In this document: in pieces, positions 8,368-17,408 of the stretch
Numbering within the stretch: position 1 is the stretch's first letter
Layout of the letters: each line of letters opens with the position of its first letter
From: Zeimonas sp044507525
Lineage (GTDB): Bacteria; Pseudomonadota; Gammaproteobacteria; Burkholderiales; Burkholderiaceae_E
Assembly (NCBI GenBank): GCA_044507525.1
Contig: JBIQJM010000003.1
Coordinates: forward strand, 1 to 64,000
DNA: 64,000 nt
Reading direction: 5' to 3'
Position numbers and translations under genes: made by a program
Notes under the pieces: generated by a model
Told to the model about the DNA's origin: nothing
Databases searched by the model: none
Seen by the model: only the letters and a program-made list of their open reading frames with translations

Positions 8368-9812
8368 AGCGGGGCCAGGCGATCGTCTGGATTCCGCCGC
8401 GTTCGATCGGCGAGCGCCAGTTCGCCAGCGCGCCGGTGCTGCTCGCGATGCTGCCCGCGACAGTGCCCGGGCAGGCGACGGGCAGCGCGGGACATCCGGG
8501 CGCGGCACCCGGCGGCGCAAGCGGCGCCGGCTATCGGCGCCTGAGCCTCGACGCGCTTCCCGCGCTGAAGCAGGTCACTCTCGTTTTCGATGCGCGCGAC
8601 GTGAACCTGCTGCGCGTGGCGCTGCCGCCGCTGTCGCCCGCCCGCGTGCAGCAGGCGCTGCCCAATCTCGTCGAGGACCTGCTGCTGCAGGACGCGCAGT
8701 CGTGCGCCTACGCGATCGGTCCGCGACTCGACGACGGACGGCTGCGGCTGGTCGCTGCAGTCGACCGCGCCTGGCTCGAGTTCGTCATCGGCGCATTCGA
8801 GCGGCGCGGCATCCGCGTGCAGGCAGCGTGGCCCGCGCAACTCGCGCTGCCGACCGGCACGGCCGACGTGGCGCTCGCCTGCCTGAACGACGGGCTCGCC
8901 TTGCGCACGGGGGTGCACGACGGGATCGGATGGAGCGCCGGCGCGGATGCCGATGCGCGCGCCGAGGCGATCGTCTGCGCACTCGATGCGGACCGCGCGA
9001 GCGAGCCGGCGGGCGCCGGCGCGCGGCCCGCCGTCGCGGCGTCCGGCGCCGATGCGCGCGCTTCCCTTCGATCCGGCGCTGCCGATGCCGCGGCCCCTGC
9101 CGAGGTCGGGTCGCCGGCCGGCGCTGCAGCGCCGGGCGACGCCGCGCCGGCGCGGACAAAGACGCGCCGGCGCGTAGCCGTGTTCGTCGAGGACGCCTCG
9201 TGGCAGGCGCCCGTGCTCGCGGCGGCGGCGCGCGCCGACGTCGACCCGGTCGGCGTGCGGGCGCTCGCGCTCCCGGTGGCCGCTCCGCTCGACCTGCTCG
9301 CGGCGCGCGCCGGGACGGCCGCGCGCCGCTGGCTCGCCGACGTCGACTGGCGTGCCTGGCGCCTGCCCGTCGCCGCTGCTGCCGCGGCGGTGCTCGTCGC
9401 GCTCGTCGGACTCAACCTGCACTGGGCACTCCTGGCGAACGAGAGCGAGCAACTGCGTGCGCGCATCGAGCAGCGCTATCGCGACGCCTTTCCCGGCACG
9501 CAGGTCATCGTCGACCCGCTGCTGCAGATGCAGCGCCAGGTCGCGAACCTGCGCGCGCGCGCAGGTCAGTCGGGCCCCGACGATTTCGTCCCGCTGCTCG
9601 CGCGCTTCTCGCAGGCGCTCGGCGCGCAGTCGATCGACGCGATGGCGGCGGTGGAGTTCCGCGAGGGGCGGCTGCGCGTGCGCTTCCAGCCGGGCTTCCT
9701 GGAGGCGCGCGCGGCGCGCGAAGCGCTCGTGCGCAGCGGGCAGCAGCTCGGGCTCTCGGTGCGCTTCGATGCCGAACGCGAGACGACAGCTGTCGTCGCG
9801 TTGCTTCGCTGA
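8349..9812 (+). CDS. gspL: Type II secretion system inner-membrane platform protein GspL
   Basis: 487 aa. The cytoplasmic actin-like half shows VTLVFDARDVNLLRVALPPL and ALPNLVEDLLLQD, typical of GspL. One membrane segment lies near residues 340-360 (AAAAAVLVALVGLNLHWALL), followed by a ferredoxin-like periplasmic part. It couples the GspE ATPase to the membrane platform. An Ala/Gly-rich stretch of about 60 residues (around 215-275) just before the end of the cytoplasmic half is low-complexity and looks like a lineage-specific linker. The start overlaps gspK by 19 bases, and the stop shares one base with the gspM start. Confidence 0.88.
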   Translation: MAAQVLKRGQAIVWIPPRSIGERQFASAPVLLAMLPATVPGQATGSAGHPGAAPGGASGAGYRRLSLDALPALKQVTLVFDARDVNLLRVALPPLSPARVQQALPNLVEDLLLQDAQSCAYAIGPRLDDGRLRLVAAVDRAWLEFVIGAFERRGIRVQAAWPAQLALPTGTADVALACLNDGLALRTGVHDGIGWSAGADADARAEAIVCALDADRASEPAGAGARPAVAASGADARASLRSGAADAAAPAEVGSPAGAAAPGDAAPARTKTRRRVAVFVEDASWQAPVLAAAARADVDPVGVRALALPVAAPLDLLAARAGTAARRWLADVDWRAWRLPVAAAAAAVLVALVGLNLHWALLANESEQLRARIEQRYRDAFPGTQVIVDPLLQMQRQVANLRARAGQSGPDDFVPLLARFSQALGAQSIDAMAAVEFREGRLRVRFQPGFLEARAAREALVRSGQQLGLSVRFDAERETTAVVALLR

Positions 9813-10324
9813 TGGCCGGCGCGATGATCGAGACGCTCCTGCAACGCTGGCAACTGCTCGCAGCGCGCGAGCGCCGCATCGTCGTCGCCGGCGCTGTGCT
9901 GCTCGTCGTCGCCGCCGCCTGGCTGTGGCTGTTCGAGCCCGCCTGGCAGGGGCGCCGGTCCTTGCAGGCGGAGCTGCCGACGTTGCGCACGCAACTGGCG
10001 CGCATCGACGAACTGGCGGAGGAGGCGCGACGCCTTTCGGCGATCCCGGCGGGCACCGACTCGCCGCAGGCGCTGAAGACGCAGCTCGAGCGTTCGATCG
10101 AAAGCGCCGGCCTGTCGCCGGCGCTCGGGCAACTGGCCGTGAACGGCTCGCTGTTCGACCTGCGCTTCGATCGCGTGCCGCATGCGGCCTGGCTCGCGTG
10201 GGTCGACACGACGACGCGGGAGATGCGCCTGCGCGTCGCCGATGTCGCGGTCACGCGGGAAGCGCAGCCGGGCCTGGTCTCGGTGCGGCTGGCGCTCGAG
10301 ACCTCGCGCACGGAGGGTCGCTGA
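9812..10324 (+). CDS. gspM: Type II secretion system inner-membrane platform protein GspM
   Basis: 170 aa. RWQLLAARERRIVVAGAVLL leads into a single membrane segment, then a periplasmic ferredoxin-like domain with QLERSIESAGL and FDRVPHAAWLAWVD, the usual GspM layout. It binds GspL and steadies the platform. TGATG links it to gspL, and gspN begins 1 base after its stop. Confidence 0.88.
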   Translation: MAGAMIETLLQRWQLLAARERRIVVAGAVLLVVAAAWLWLFEPAWQGRRSLQAELPTLRTQLARIDELAEEARRLSAIPAGTDSPQALKTQLERSIESAGLSPALGQLAVNGSLFDLRFDRVPHAAWLAWVDTTTREMRLRVADVAVTREAQPGLVSVRLALETSRTEGR

Positions 10325-10325
10325 G

Positions 10326-11147
10326 GTGAAGGGGCTCGTGCTGCGCCGGTCACTGGCCTGCTTCGTCGTCGCGCTGGCCGCTGCGCTGCTCGTCGCAGTG
10401 GTGCTGGCGCCGGCGAGCTATGCCGACGCGGCGCTCGCGCATGCGACGCAGGGACGCCTGCGCCTGGCGCAGGCCGAGGGCACGATCTGGAACGGTTCGG
10501 CGAAGCTCGTTCTCGCCGAAGGCGGCGGTGCGTCCTCCGCCGGCGACCCGCAGTCGGCGCCTTTCGGGCGAGACGACCCGCTCGTGGACGGCGTCGCGAT
10601 TCCGGGACGCATCGACTGGCACATCCGCGCAGTGCCGCTGCTCGTCGGCCAGCTCGACGCGCAGTTGCGCTTCGATCGGGTCGCGCGTCCCGTACGCGTG
10701 CACGGCCGCTGGGGCGAGGTGCGCATCGATGCAGGCGCCGTGGAGTTGCCGTCGGTCGAGCTCGGCCGTCTGGGTTCGCCGTGGAACACCGTCCGTCCGG
10801 CCGGGGCCCTGAGCCTGAGCTGGGACAACCTGGTTCTCCGGCCGGCGGGGCTCGACGGGCGCGCGCACATCGAGCTGCGCGGCGCGTCGTCGGCGATGAC
10901 GCCGGTGCGACCGCTCGGCAGCTATCGTGTCGACGTCGTCGGCCGCGGCAACCGCGCCGAGCTCAGCATCGCGACAATCGACGGTCCGCTCCGATTGCAG
11001 GGCAACGGAAGCTTCGACGCGAACCGCGGGTTGCGCTTCGTGGCGGAAGCGACTGCGGAAGCGCGCGAGCGCGATCGGCTGCAGTCGTTTCTCGGGCTGA
11101 TCGGGCCGCGCGAGGGCGAGCGCACCATCATCAGGATCGGAGCATGA
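10326..11147 (+). CDS. gspN: Type II secretion system protein GspN
   Basis: 273 aa from a GTG at 10326. One N-terminal membrane segment (about residues 10-30) is followed by a periplasmic region containing GRLRLAQAEGTIWNGSA, GRIDWHIRAVPL and LRLQGNGSF, which match the GspN family. GspN is present in only some type II systems and its role is poorly defined. Its place between gspM and gspD, with a 4-base overlap into gspD, is common in betaproteobacteria. Confidence 0.85.
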   Translation: MKGLVLRRSLACFVVALAAALLVAVVLAPASYADAALAHATQGRLRLAQAEGTIWNGSAKLVLAEGGGASSAGDPQSAPFGRDDPLVDGVAIPGRIDWHIRAVPLLVGQLDAQLRFDRVARPVRVHGRWGEVRIDAGAVELPSVELGRLGSPWNTVRPAGALSLSWDNLVLRPAGLDGRAHIELRGASSAMTPVRPLGSYRVDVVGRGNRAELSIATIDGPLRLQGNGSFDANRGLRFVAEATAEARERDRLQSFLGLIGPREGERTIIRIGA

Positions 11148-13570
11148 GGGCGACGGGCAGGCGAGGGCAGTGGCAGCGTCGTACGGCGATGTTCGCGCTC
11201 GCCTTCGCCGCGGCGATCGCGTGCCCGCCGCAGCTGGCGGCGCAGCAGGCCGCTCCGGGCGCGCCGGGCGGCGGCGGTACGCAGGCCGCCCAGGGCGACC
11301 TCGTCACGTTGAACTTCCGCGACGCGGAGGTCGACTCGGTCGTCGGCGCCTTCGGACACCTGCTCGGGCGCACCTTCGTCATCGACCCGCGCGTGCGCGG
11401 CAAGATGACGCTCGAGACGCCGCAGCCGGTCACGCGCGAGCAGGCGTATCGCCTGCTGCAATCCGCGCTGCGCTCGCAGGGCTTCGCGATCGTCGAGACC
11501 GGCGCGCTGACGAAGGTCGTGCCCGAGGCCGACGCGAAGCTGCAATCGGCCCCGGTTTCGGTCGGCCGCGCGCCTTCCGTGGCGGGCGACCAGATCGTCA
11601 CGCAGATCTTCCGCCTGAACCACGAATCGGCATCGAACCTGGTGCCGGTGCTGCGTCCGCTGATCTCGCCGAACAACACCGTCGTGGCGTATCCGAGCAA
11701 CAACTCGCTCGTCGTCACCGACTACGCGGCGAACCTCGAGCGGATCGCGCGCATCATCGCGACGCTCGACAGCCCGACGACGCGCGAGGTGGAGATCGTG
11801 CCGGTGCAGTACGCAATCGCCAGCGACATCGCGGTCGCCGTGCAGCGGCTGCTCGAGCCGCCGGGCGGCGCCGGCGCCCAGGTCGATCCCGGCCAGCGCG
11901 TCGTCGTGATGGCCGATCCGCGCACGAACTCGGTGCTGCTGCGTGCGACCAGTCCCGCGAAGGTCGGGCTGGCGAAGAGCCTGATCGGACGCCTCGACCA
12001 GCCGAGCGCGCGGCCGGGGAACATCAACGTCGTCTACCTGCGCAACGCGGAAGCGGTGAAGCTCGCGCAGACGCTGCGCGGCGTGCTGGGCGGCGAGGGA
12101 GCCTACTCGCCGATGCAGGGCGAGTCGATGCTGCAGCCGCAGCGCGCGCCGTCGCAGTTCGCCCAGGAGGGCGCGCAGTCGCAGATCAACACGCTGCAAC
12201 CGGGCGAGGGCGCGGCCCCGCTCGGGCCGCTGCAGCCCTCGCAGGTGCAGCCGGTCACCGTGCAGGCAGGGGGCGCGATCATCGCCGCCGATCCGTCGAC
12301 GAATTCGCTGATCATCACGGCGCCCGAGCCGGTCTATCGCAACCTGCGCGCGGTCATCGACAAGCTCGATGCGCGGCGCGCGCAGGTGTTCATCGAGTCG
12401 TTGATCGTCGAGATCAGTGCCGAGAAGGCCGCCGAACTCGGCGTGCAGTGGCAGTTCCTCGGATCGCCGCAGGGATCGACGCGCGTGATCGGGGGCACCA
12501 ACCTGCCGGCGCGCGGCACCGGCGCGAACATCCTCGACGCAGCCGCGAACATCGCCACCGTCGGCACCGGCCTGAACCTCGGCATCGTGCGCGGCACCGT
12601 CAACGTGCCGGGCGTCGGAGAGATCCTCGACCTCGGCTTCCTCGCACGCGCGCTCGAGAGCAACGCCGACGCGAACATCCTGGCGACGCCGAACCTGCTC
12701 ACGCTCGACAACGAGGAGGCGCGCATCATCATCGGGCAGAACGTCCCGTTCATCACCGGGCAGTTCACGGCCACCGGCACCGGAGGCGCTTCGGTCAATC
12801 CGTTCCAGACGATCGAGCGGCGCGACGTCGGCACGACCTTGCGCGTGCGGCCGCAGGTGTCCGAATCGGGAACGGTTCGGCTGCAGATATTCCAGGAAGT
12901 CTCGAGCGTGCAGGACACGCGGCTCGCCGCGGGCATCATCACCAATCGCCGGGCGATCGAATCGAACGTGCTCGTCGACGACGGCCAGATCATCGTGCTC
13001 GGCGGCCTGATCGAGGAACGCATCGACGGCGCCGCGGAGAAGGTCCCGGGGCTCGGCGACGTGCCGGTCGTCGGCCAGCTCTTCCGCTACGACTCGCGCA
13101 AGCGCGTGAAGACGAACCTGCTCGTGTTCCTGCGTCCGATCGTCATCCGCGACAGCGACGACGCGCACAGCGTCACCGCCGATCGCTACGACTACATCCG
13201 CGCTTCGCGGGCCGGCGCGAGCCTGCCGCCGCATTGGGCCTTGCCGGAGTTCCCGCCGACGCCGCTGCGTCCGATGCCGCCCCCGCCGCCCGCCGTACAG
13301 GGCATCCGGCCCGCGGGTCCGCAGGAAGGCGCGATACCGGGCGGCATCGAAGCGGGGGGTGCGGCGGTGTCGGCTGCCGGGCCGAGCCCGGCCGAGCAGG
13401 GAGCGGTGCTGTCGCCGTACGGGCCCGTGCCGATGCAGGCGCCGGCGCCGGTGAGCGTGTCGCGGCCGAGCACCGTGATCCGCACGGCACCGAACGAGGT
13501 CGTCGTGCCGCTCGGGCCGCGCGGCGAGCCCGCGCCCGGAAGCGATCCCGTTCCCGGGACGAACTACTGA
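11144..13570 (+). CDS. gspD: Type II secretion system outer-membrane secretin GspD
   Basis: 808 aa. A signal peptide (cleavage near QLAAQQ) is followed by the N0 domain (LVTLNFRDAEVDSVVGAFG), three N-type repeats (NTVVAYPSNNSLVVTD, RVVVMADPRTNSVLL, IIAADPSTNSLIIT), and the secretin core ending in IIVLGGLIEE and VPVVGQLFRY. A Gln/Pro-rich insert of about 60 residues lies in the N3 region (around 315-370). A Pro/Ala-rich tail of about 100 residues follows the core. It forms the outer-membrane gate. The ATG at 11144 overlaps the gspN stop. No gspS pilotin is seen, so targeting may differ. Confidence 0.96.
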   Translation: MRATGRRGQWQRRTAMFALAFAAAIACPPQLAAQQAAPGAPGGGGTQAAQGDLVTLNFRDAEVDSVVGAFGHLLGRTFVIDPRVRGKMTLETPQPVTREQAYRLLQSALRSQGFAIVETGALTKVVPEADAKLQSAPVSVGRAPSVAGDQIVTQIFRLNHESASNLVPVLRPLISPNNTVVAYPSNNSLVVTDYAANLERIARIIATLDSPTTREVEIVPVQYAIASDIAVAVQRLLEPPGGAGAQVDPGQRVVVMADPRTNSVLLRATSPAKVGLAKSLIGRLDQPSARPGNINVVYLRNAEAVKLAQTLRGVLGGEGAYSPMQGESMLQPQRAPSQFAQEGAQSQINTLQPGEGAAPLGPLQPSQVQPVTVQAGGAIIAADPSTNSLIITAPEPVYRNLRAVIDKLDARRAQVFIESLIVEISAEKAAELGVQWQFLGSPQGSTRVIGGTNLPARGTGANILDAAANIATVGTGLNLGIVRGTVNVPGVGEILDLGFLARALESNADANILATPNLLTLDNEEARIIIGQNVPFITGQFTATGTGGASVNPFQTIERRDVGTTLRVRPQVSESGTVRLQIFQEVSSVQDTRLAAGIITNRRAIESNVLVDDGQIIVLGGLIEERIDGAAEKVPGLGDVPVVGQLFRYDSRKRVKTNLLVFLRPIVIRDSDDAHSVTADRYDYIRASRAGASLPPHWALPEFPPTPLRPMPPPPPAVQGIRPAGPQEGAIPGGIEAGGAAVSAAGPSPAEQGAVLSPYGPVPMQAPAPVSVSRPSTVIRTAPNEVVVPLGPRGEPAPGSDPVPGTNY

Positions 13571-13585
13571 GCAGCCGATCGCGCG

Positions 13586-15025
13586 ATGGCATCCGTATCA
13601 CCCGCGCGCTACGTTCCCTACGGTTTCGCGCGCGCCAACCAGCTGCTCGTCGCGGCCGTCTCGAGCGACGCCGTCGAGGTGTGGATCGGCGAGCGAACGC
13701 CGCGACAGGCGCTCGCCGAGCTGTCGCGCACCCTGCCGCTGCGGCTCGTCACCGTGCGCAAGCCGGAGATCGAGCTGTCGGCGGCGATCTCGCGCGCATA
13801 CGCGCAGCACGAGGGCTCGGCGGCCGCGGTGGTCGACGAGGTGGCGAGCGACCTCGACCTGTCGCGCCTGCTGCAGGACATCCCGAAGATCGAGGACCTG
13901 CTCGAGGCCGAGGACGACGCCCCGATCATCCGCATGATCAACGCGCTGCTCACGCAGGCGAGCCGCGACAACGCGTCGGACATCCACTTCGAGCCCTTCG
14001 AGACGACGTCGCTCGTGCGCTTTCGCGTGGACGGCACGCTGCGCGACGTCGTGCGACCGCGCCGCGAACTGCACGCGGCGCTGATCTCGCGCATCAAGAT
14101 CATGGCGCAGCTCGACATCGCGGAGAAGCGCCTGCCGCAGGACGGTCGCATCACGCTGCGCATCGGCGGCCGTCCGATGGACGTGCGTGTCTCCACGCTG
14201 CCGACCGGCCACGGCGAGCGCGCCGTGCTGCGGCTGCTCGACAAGGAAGCCGGCCGGCTCGACCTCGGCAGGCTCGGGATGAGCGACGACACGCTGCGCG
14301 CGTTCGATGCGCTGGTGCACCAGCCGCACGGCATCGTGCTCGTCACCGGACCTACCGGTTCGGGCAAGACGACGACGCTGTACGCGGCGCTCGGCCGGCT
14401 CGATTCGACGACGACGAACATCCTCACCGTCGAGGATCCGATCGAGTACGACCTCGAGGGCATCGGCCAGACGCAGGTGAACGCGCGCATCGACATGAGC
14501 TTCGCGAAGGCGCTGCGCTCGATCCTGCGGCAGGACCCCGACGTCGTGATGATCGGCGAGATCCGCGACCTCGAAACCGCGCAGATCGCCGTGCAGGCCT
14601 CGCTCACCGGGCACCTCGTGCTCGCCACGCTGCATACGAACGACTCGGTTTCGGCGGTCACGCGCCTGATCGACATGGGCATCGAACCGTTCCTGCTCTC
14701 GTCGTCGCTGCTCGGCGTCGTCGCGCAGCGGCTCGTGCGCAAGCTGTGCCCGCAGTGCCGCCAGCCCGATCCGGTCGCCGGCGGATGGCGTGCCGCGGGC
14801 TGCCTCGCGTGCAACCGGACCGGTTTCCAGGGGCGTACCGGCGTCTACGAGCTGTTCGCCGTCGACGACGAGGTGCGCGCGCAGATCCATCGCAACGCGC
14901 CCGAGAGCGAGATCCGTGCGCAGGCGCGACGGGCGGGGATGCGCTCGATGCGCGAAGACGGCAAGCGCTGGGTCGACGCCGGCCTCACGTCGGCCGACGA
15001 AGTGCTGCGCGTGACGCGCGAATAG
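13586..15025 (+). CDS. gspE: Type II secretion system assembly ATPase GspE
   Basis: 479 aa cytoplasmic hexameric ATPase that drives pseudopilus growth. Walker A is GPTGSGKT (255-262), and the Walker B region is VVMIGEIRD with E325. The Asp and His boxes are seen as FRVDGTLRDV and TGHLVLATLHTNDS. A zinc-binding pair, C388-P-Q-C391 and a second C-L-A-C about 16 residues later, is present. The N-terminal N1E domain is short compared with E. coli. It starts 15 bases after gspD; gspF begins 28 bases after its stop. Confidence 0.96.
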   Translation: MASVSPARYVPYGFARANQLLVAAVSSDAVEVWIGERTPRQALAELSRTLPLRLVTVRKPEIELSAAISRAYAQHEGSAAAVVDEVASDLDLSRLLQDIPKIEDLLEAEDDAPIIRMINALLTQASRDNASDIHFEPFETTSLVRFRVDGTLRDVVRPRRELHAALISRIKIMAQLDIAEKRLPQDGRITLRIGGRPMDVRVSTLPTGHGERAVLRLLDKEAGRLDLGRLGMSDDTLRAFDALVHQPHGIVLVTGPTGSGKTTTLYAALGRLDSTTTNILTVEDPIEYDLEGIGQTQVNARIDMSFAKALRSILRQDPDVVMIGEIRDLETAQIAVQASLTGHLVLATLHTNDSVSAVTRLIDMGIEPFLLSSSLLGVVAQRLVRKLCPQCRQPDPVAGGWRAAGCLACNRTGFQGRTGVYELFAVDDEVRAQIHRNAPESEIRAQARRAGMRSMREDGKRWVDAGLTSADEVLRVTRE

Positions 15026-15053
15026 CCTTCGCCGCCTGCGCGTCGAGCCCGCA

Positions 15054-16262
15054 ATGCCCGCGTACCGATACGAAGCCGCCGACGCCGCGGGGCAGCTCGC
15101 GCGCGGTGTCATCGACGCGGATTCGCCGCGCCACGCGCGCGGGCTGCTGCGCGACCGGGGGCTGGCTCCGCTCGAAGTGAGCGCGGTGCAGGACGGCGCG
15201 ACCGGCGGCGGTCGCCCGATCGGCGTGCGCCTGGGCGCGGCCGAACTGTCGCTCGCCACCCGTCAGCTGGCGAGCCTGCTGTCGGCGCGCCTGCCGATCG
15301 AGCAGGCGCTCGATGCGGTGGTCGAGCAGGCCGAACGCCAGTCGGTGCGGGAACGATTCGCCGCGGTTCGCAGCGAGGTCGTCGGCGGGCAGACGCTCGC
15401 GCAGGCGCTCGGCAAGTATCCGCGCGATTTTCCCGAGGTGTATCGGGCGCTGGTCTCGGCCGGCGAACAGTCGGGCGATCTCGCGCTCGTCATGAGCCGC
15501 CTCGCCGACTACATCGAGTCGCGCACCGCGCTCGCGCAGCGCATCCTGCTCGCCTTCACGTACCCCGCGATCGTCACGGTCGTCGCGACGCTCGTCATCG
15601 TCGCGATGCTCGCCTACGTCGTGCCGCAGGTCGTCAGCGTGTTCGCGCAGACGCGCCAGGAGCTGCCGGCGCTCACCGTCGGCCTCATCGCCACCTCCGG
15701 CTTCGTGCGCGAATGGGGCCTGGTCGTGCTGTTGCTTCTCGTCGCCGCGCTCGTCGGATTCCGCGCCGCACTGCGCTCGCCCAGCTTCCGGCTCTCGTGG
15801 CACCGGCGCACGCTCGGGCTGCCGGTGATCGGACGCCTGGTCCGCGGCCTGAACACCGCGCGCTTCGCTTCGACGCTGGGCATCCTGACGAGCAGCGGCG
15901 TCCCGTTGATCCGCGCGCTCGAAGCCGGCGCGCGCACGCTGTCGAACGACGCGCTGCGCCTGAACGTGCAGGACGCGATCGCGCGGGTACGCGAAGGGGC
16001 ATCGTTGTCGCGCGCGCTGAAGGCGGGCGGACTGTTCCCGCCGCTGATGATCCACATGATCGCCAGCGGCGAGGCGACCGGCGAACTGCCGCAGATGCTC
16101 GAACGGACGGCGGCGACCCTGTCCCAGGAGGCGGAGCGCCGCACGCTCACGCTCACCAGCCTGCTCGAGCCGCTGCTGATCCTCGTGATGGGCGGCATCG
16201 TCCTCGTGATCGTGCTCGCGGTGCTGCTGCCGATCATCGAGATCAACGACCTGGTCCGGTGA
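15054..16262 (+). CDS. gspF: Type II secretion system inner-membrane protein GspF
   Basis: 402 aa, standard length. It has two repeated cytoplasmic helical domains (LATRQLASLLSARLPIEQAL and TARFASTLGILTSSGVPLIRAL) and three membrane segments, the last near the C-terminus (PLLILVMGGIVLVIVLAVLL). It is the polytopic core of the platform beneath the pseudopilus. It is the last gene of the gsp operon and is convergent with the lipocalin-like gene, with only 18 bases between stops. Confidence 0.96.
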   Translation: MPAYRYEAADAAGQLARGVIDADSPRHARGLLRDRGLAPLEVSAVQDGATGGGRPIGVRLGAAELSLATRQLASLLSARLPIEQALDAVVEQAERQSVRERFAAVRSEVVGGQTLAQALGKYPRDFPEVYRALVSAGEQSGDLALVMSRLADYIESRTALAQRILLAFTYPAIVTVVATLVIVAMLAYVVPQVVSVFAQTRQELPALTVGLIATSGFVREWGLVVLLLLVAALVGFRAALRSPSFRLSWHRRTLGLPVIGRLVRGLNTARFASTLGILTSSGVPLIRALEAGARTLSNDALRLNVQDAIARVREGASLSRALKAGGLFPPLMIHMIASGEATGELPQMLERTAATLSQEAERRTLTLTSLLEPLLILVMGGIVLVIVLAVLLPIIEINDLVR

Positions 16263-16280
16263 AGGGGGCAGGCGCTTCGC

Positions 16281-17408
16281 TCAGAACACCACGCGCGCCT
16301 CGTAGCCCGTCAGCTCGAGATAGCCGCGGCCCACTTCGGCGCCGTGCTCGAGCACGCGGACGGCGCCTTCCCAGTAGACGACGCCGGTCGTCGAGCGGGT
16401 GTCGAGCTCCTGGTCGTCGAAGAGCGGCTCCAGCGTGAAGCTGCGCAGGTCGACCGACAGTCGCATCGCGACGGGATAGCGAACGCCGGTGCGCGGCGAC
16501 GTCCAGTGGCGCAGCGGCTCGAAGCGCACGCGCGGCGGATGGCCGCTTTCCCGCGGCAGTTCCGCGTCGTCGCCGGAGGGCCCGGCGGTCCCTCGTGCGT
16601 CGGTCCACAGCGTGCCGCCATCGCGCTTGCGGATGCGGAAGGCCATGAGTGCAGAGCCGTCGTGGAAGTTCAGGCCGACCCAATCCCATCCGGTGGCCGA
16701 GGGGTCGAGGATCTCGCTGGACCATTCGTGGTCGAGCCAGGCGACGCCTTCGACGGTCTCGCGCCGCGCCGCGTCGCCGATCGTTCCGCTCACGGCGAGT
16801 TGCGGCCGGCTGTAGTAGTAGCTCGCCTGCGTCTCGAGCGGGCCCTTGCGCGAGAAGCCGCCGTCGCCCTGCAGCAGCGGCGGTGCCTTCGGCCGGAAGG
16901 CGAGTTCGATCGCCAGCGACGCGTCGACGATGCGCGTCCGATAGAGGTCTTGCGCTTCGCGCGACAACGACCAGTCGCCGATCGCGACGTCGGTATCGGC
17001 GCGCGACGCGTGCGCCAGGCCCAGGCCTTCGCGTGCCGCGCGCTGCCCGTGCAGCAGCGAGCCGCGCTCGGGAAGCGCGAGCGCGGCGTGCGCGAACAGC
17101 AGCTGCACCGGCGCGAAACGGCTCGGGTTCGCGGCGTCGTGTCCGGTGCGCGTGCGAAAGAAGGTGATCTGCACGCCGGCCGGTTCGCCGCGCCGCGGGC
17201 CGCCGATGCGGCGCAGCCAGCCGGTGACGTACCACCATTCGGTCCGGTACTCGTCGTGCGCGCCGTGATCGCGCGGAAACGTCAGCGCGACCCCGCGCAC
17301 GACGTCCCGGTACGGCGCCGGCAATGCGCCCGCCGAAGCGCCGGGCAGCACGGTTCCGAGCGCCGGGACGCCGAGCGCGCGCAACCAGCGCCGACGCGCC
17401 TCGCGCAT
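16281..17408 (-). CDS. Secreted AttH/CrtC-type lipocalin-like domain protein
   Basis: 375 aa. After an N-terminal signal region come the marks of the AttH / hydroxyneurosporene-hydratase-like fold: EYRTEWWYVTGWL near residues 55-70, a beta-rich core with GVAWLDHEWSS and TGWDWVGLNFHDGSALMAF, and a C-terminal YWEGAVRV segment. CrtC enzymes hydrate carotenoids; AttH-like relatives encoded beside ABC transporters have no defined reaction. No carotenoid genes are present, so an exported partner of the adjacent transporter is more likely. The start overlaps the permease stop by one base, showing coupling. Confidence 0.8.
   Translation of the reverse strand: MREARRRWLRALGVPALGTVLPGASAGALPAPYRDVVRGVALTFPRDHGAHDEYRTEWWYVTGWLRRIGGPRRGEPAGVQITFFRTRTGHDAANPSRFAPVQLLFAHAALALPERGSLLHGQRAAREGLGLAHASRADTDVAIGDWSLSREAQDLYRTRIVDASLAIELAFRPKAPPLLQGDGGFSRKGPLETQASYYYSRPQLAVSGTIGDAARRETVEGVAWLDHEWSSEILDPSATGWDWVGLNFHDGSALMAFRIRKRDGGTLWTDARGTAGPSGDDAELPRESGHPPRVRFEPLRHWTSPRTGVRYPVAMRLSVDLRSFTLEPLFDDQELDTRSTTGVVYWEGAVRVLEHGAEVGRGYLELTGYEARVVF

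Noticed and set aside
16881..17408. AttH/CrtC-like protein as a carotenoid hydratase
   Set aside because: The fold fits, but no carotenoid genes are nearby and the gene is coupled to an ABC exporter.
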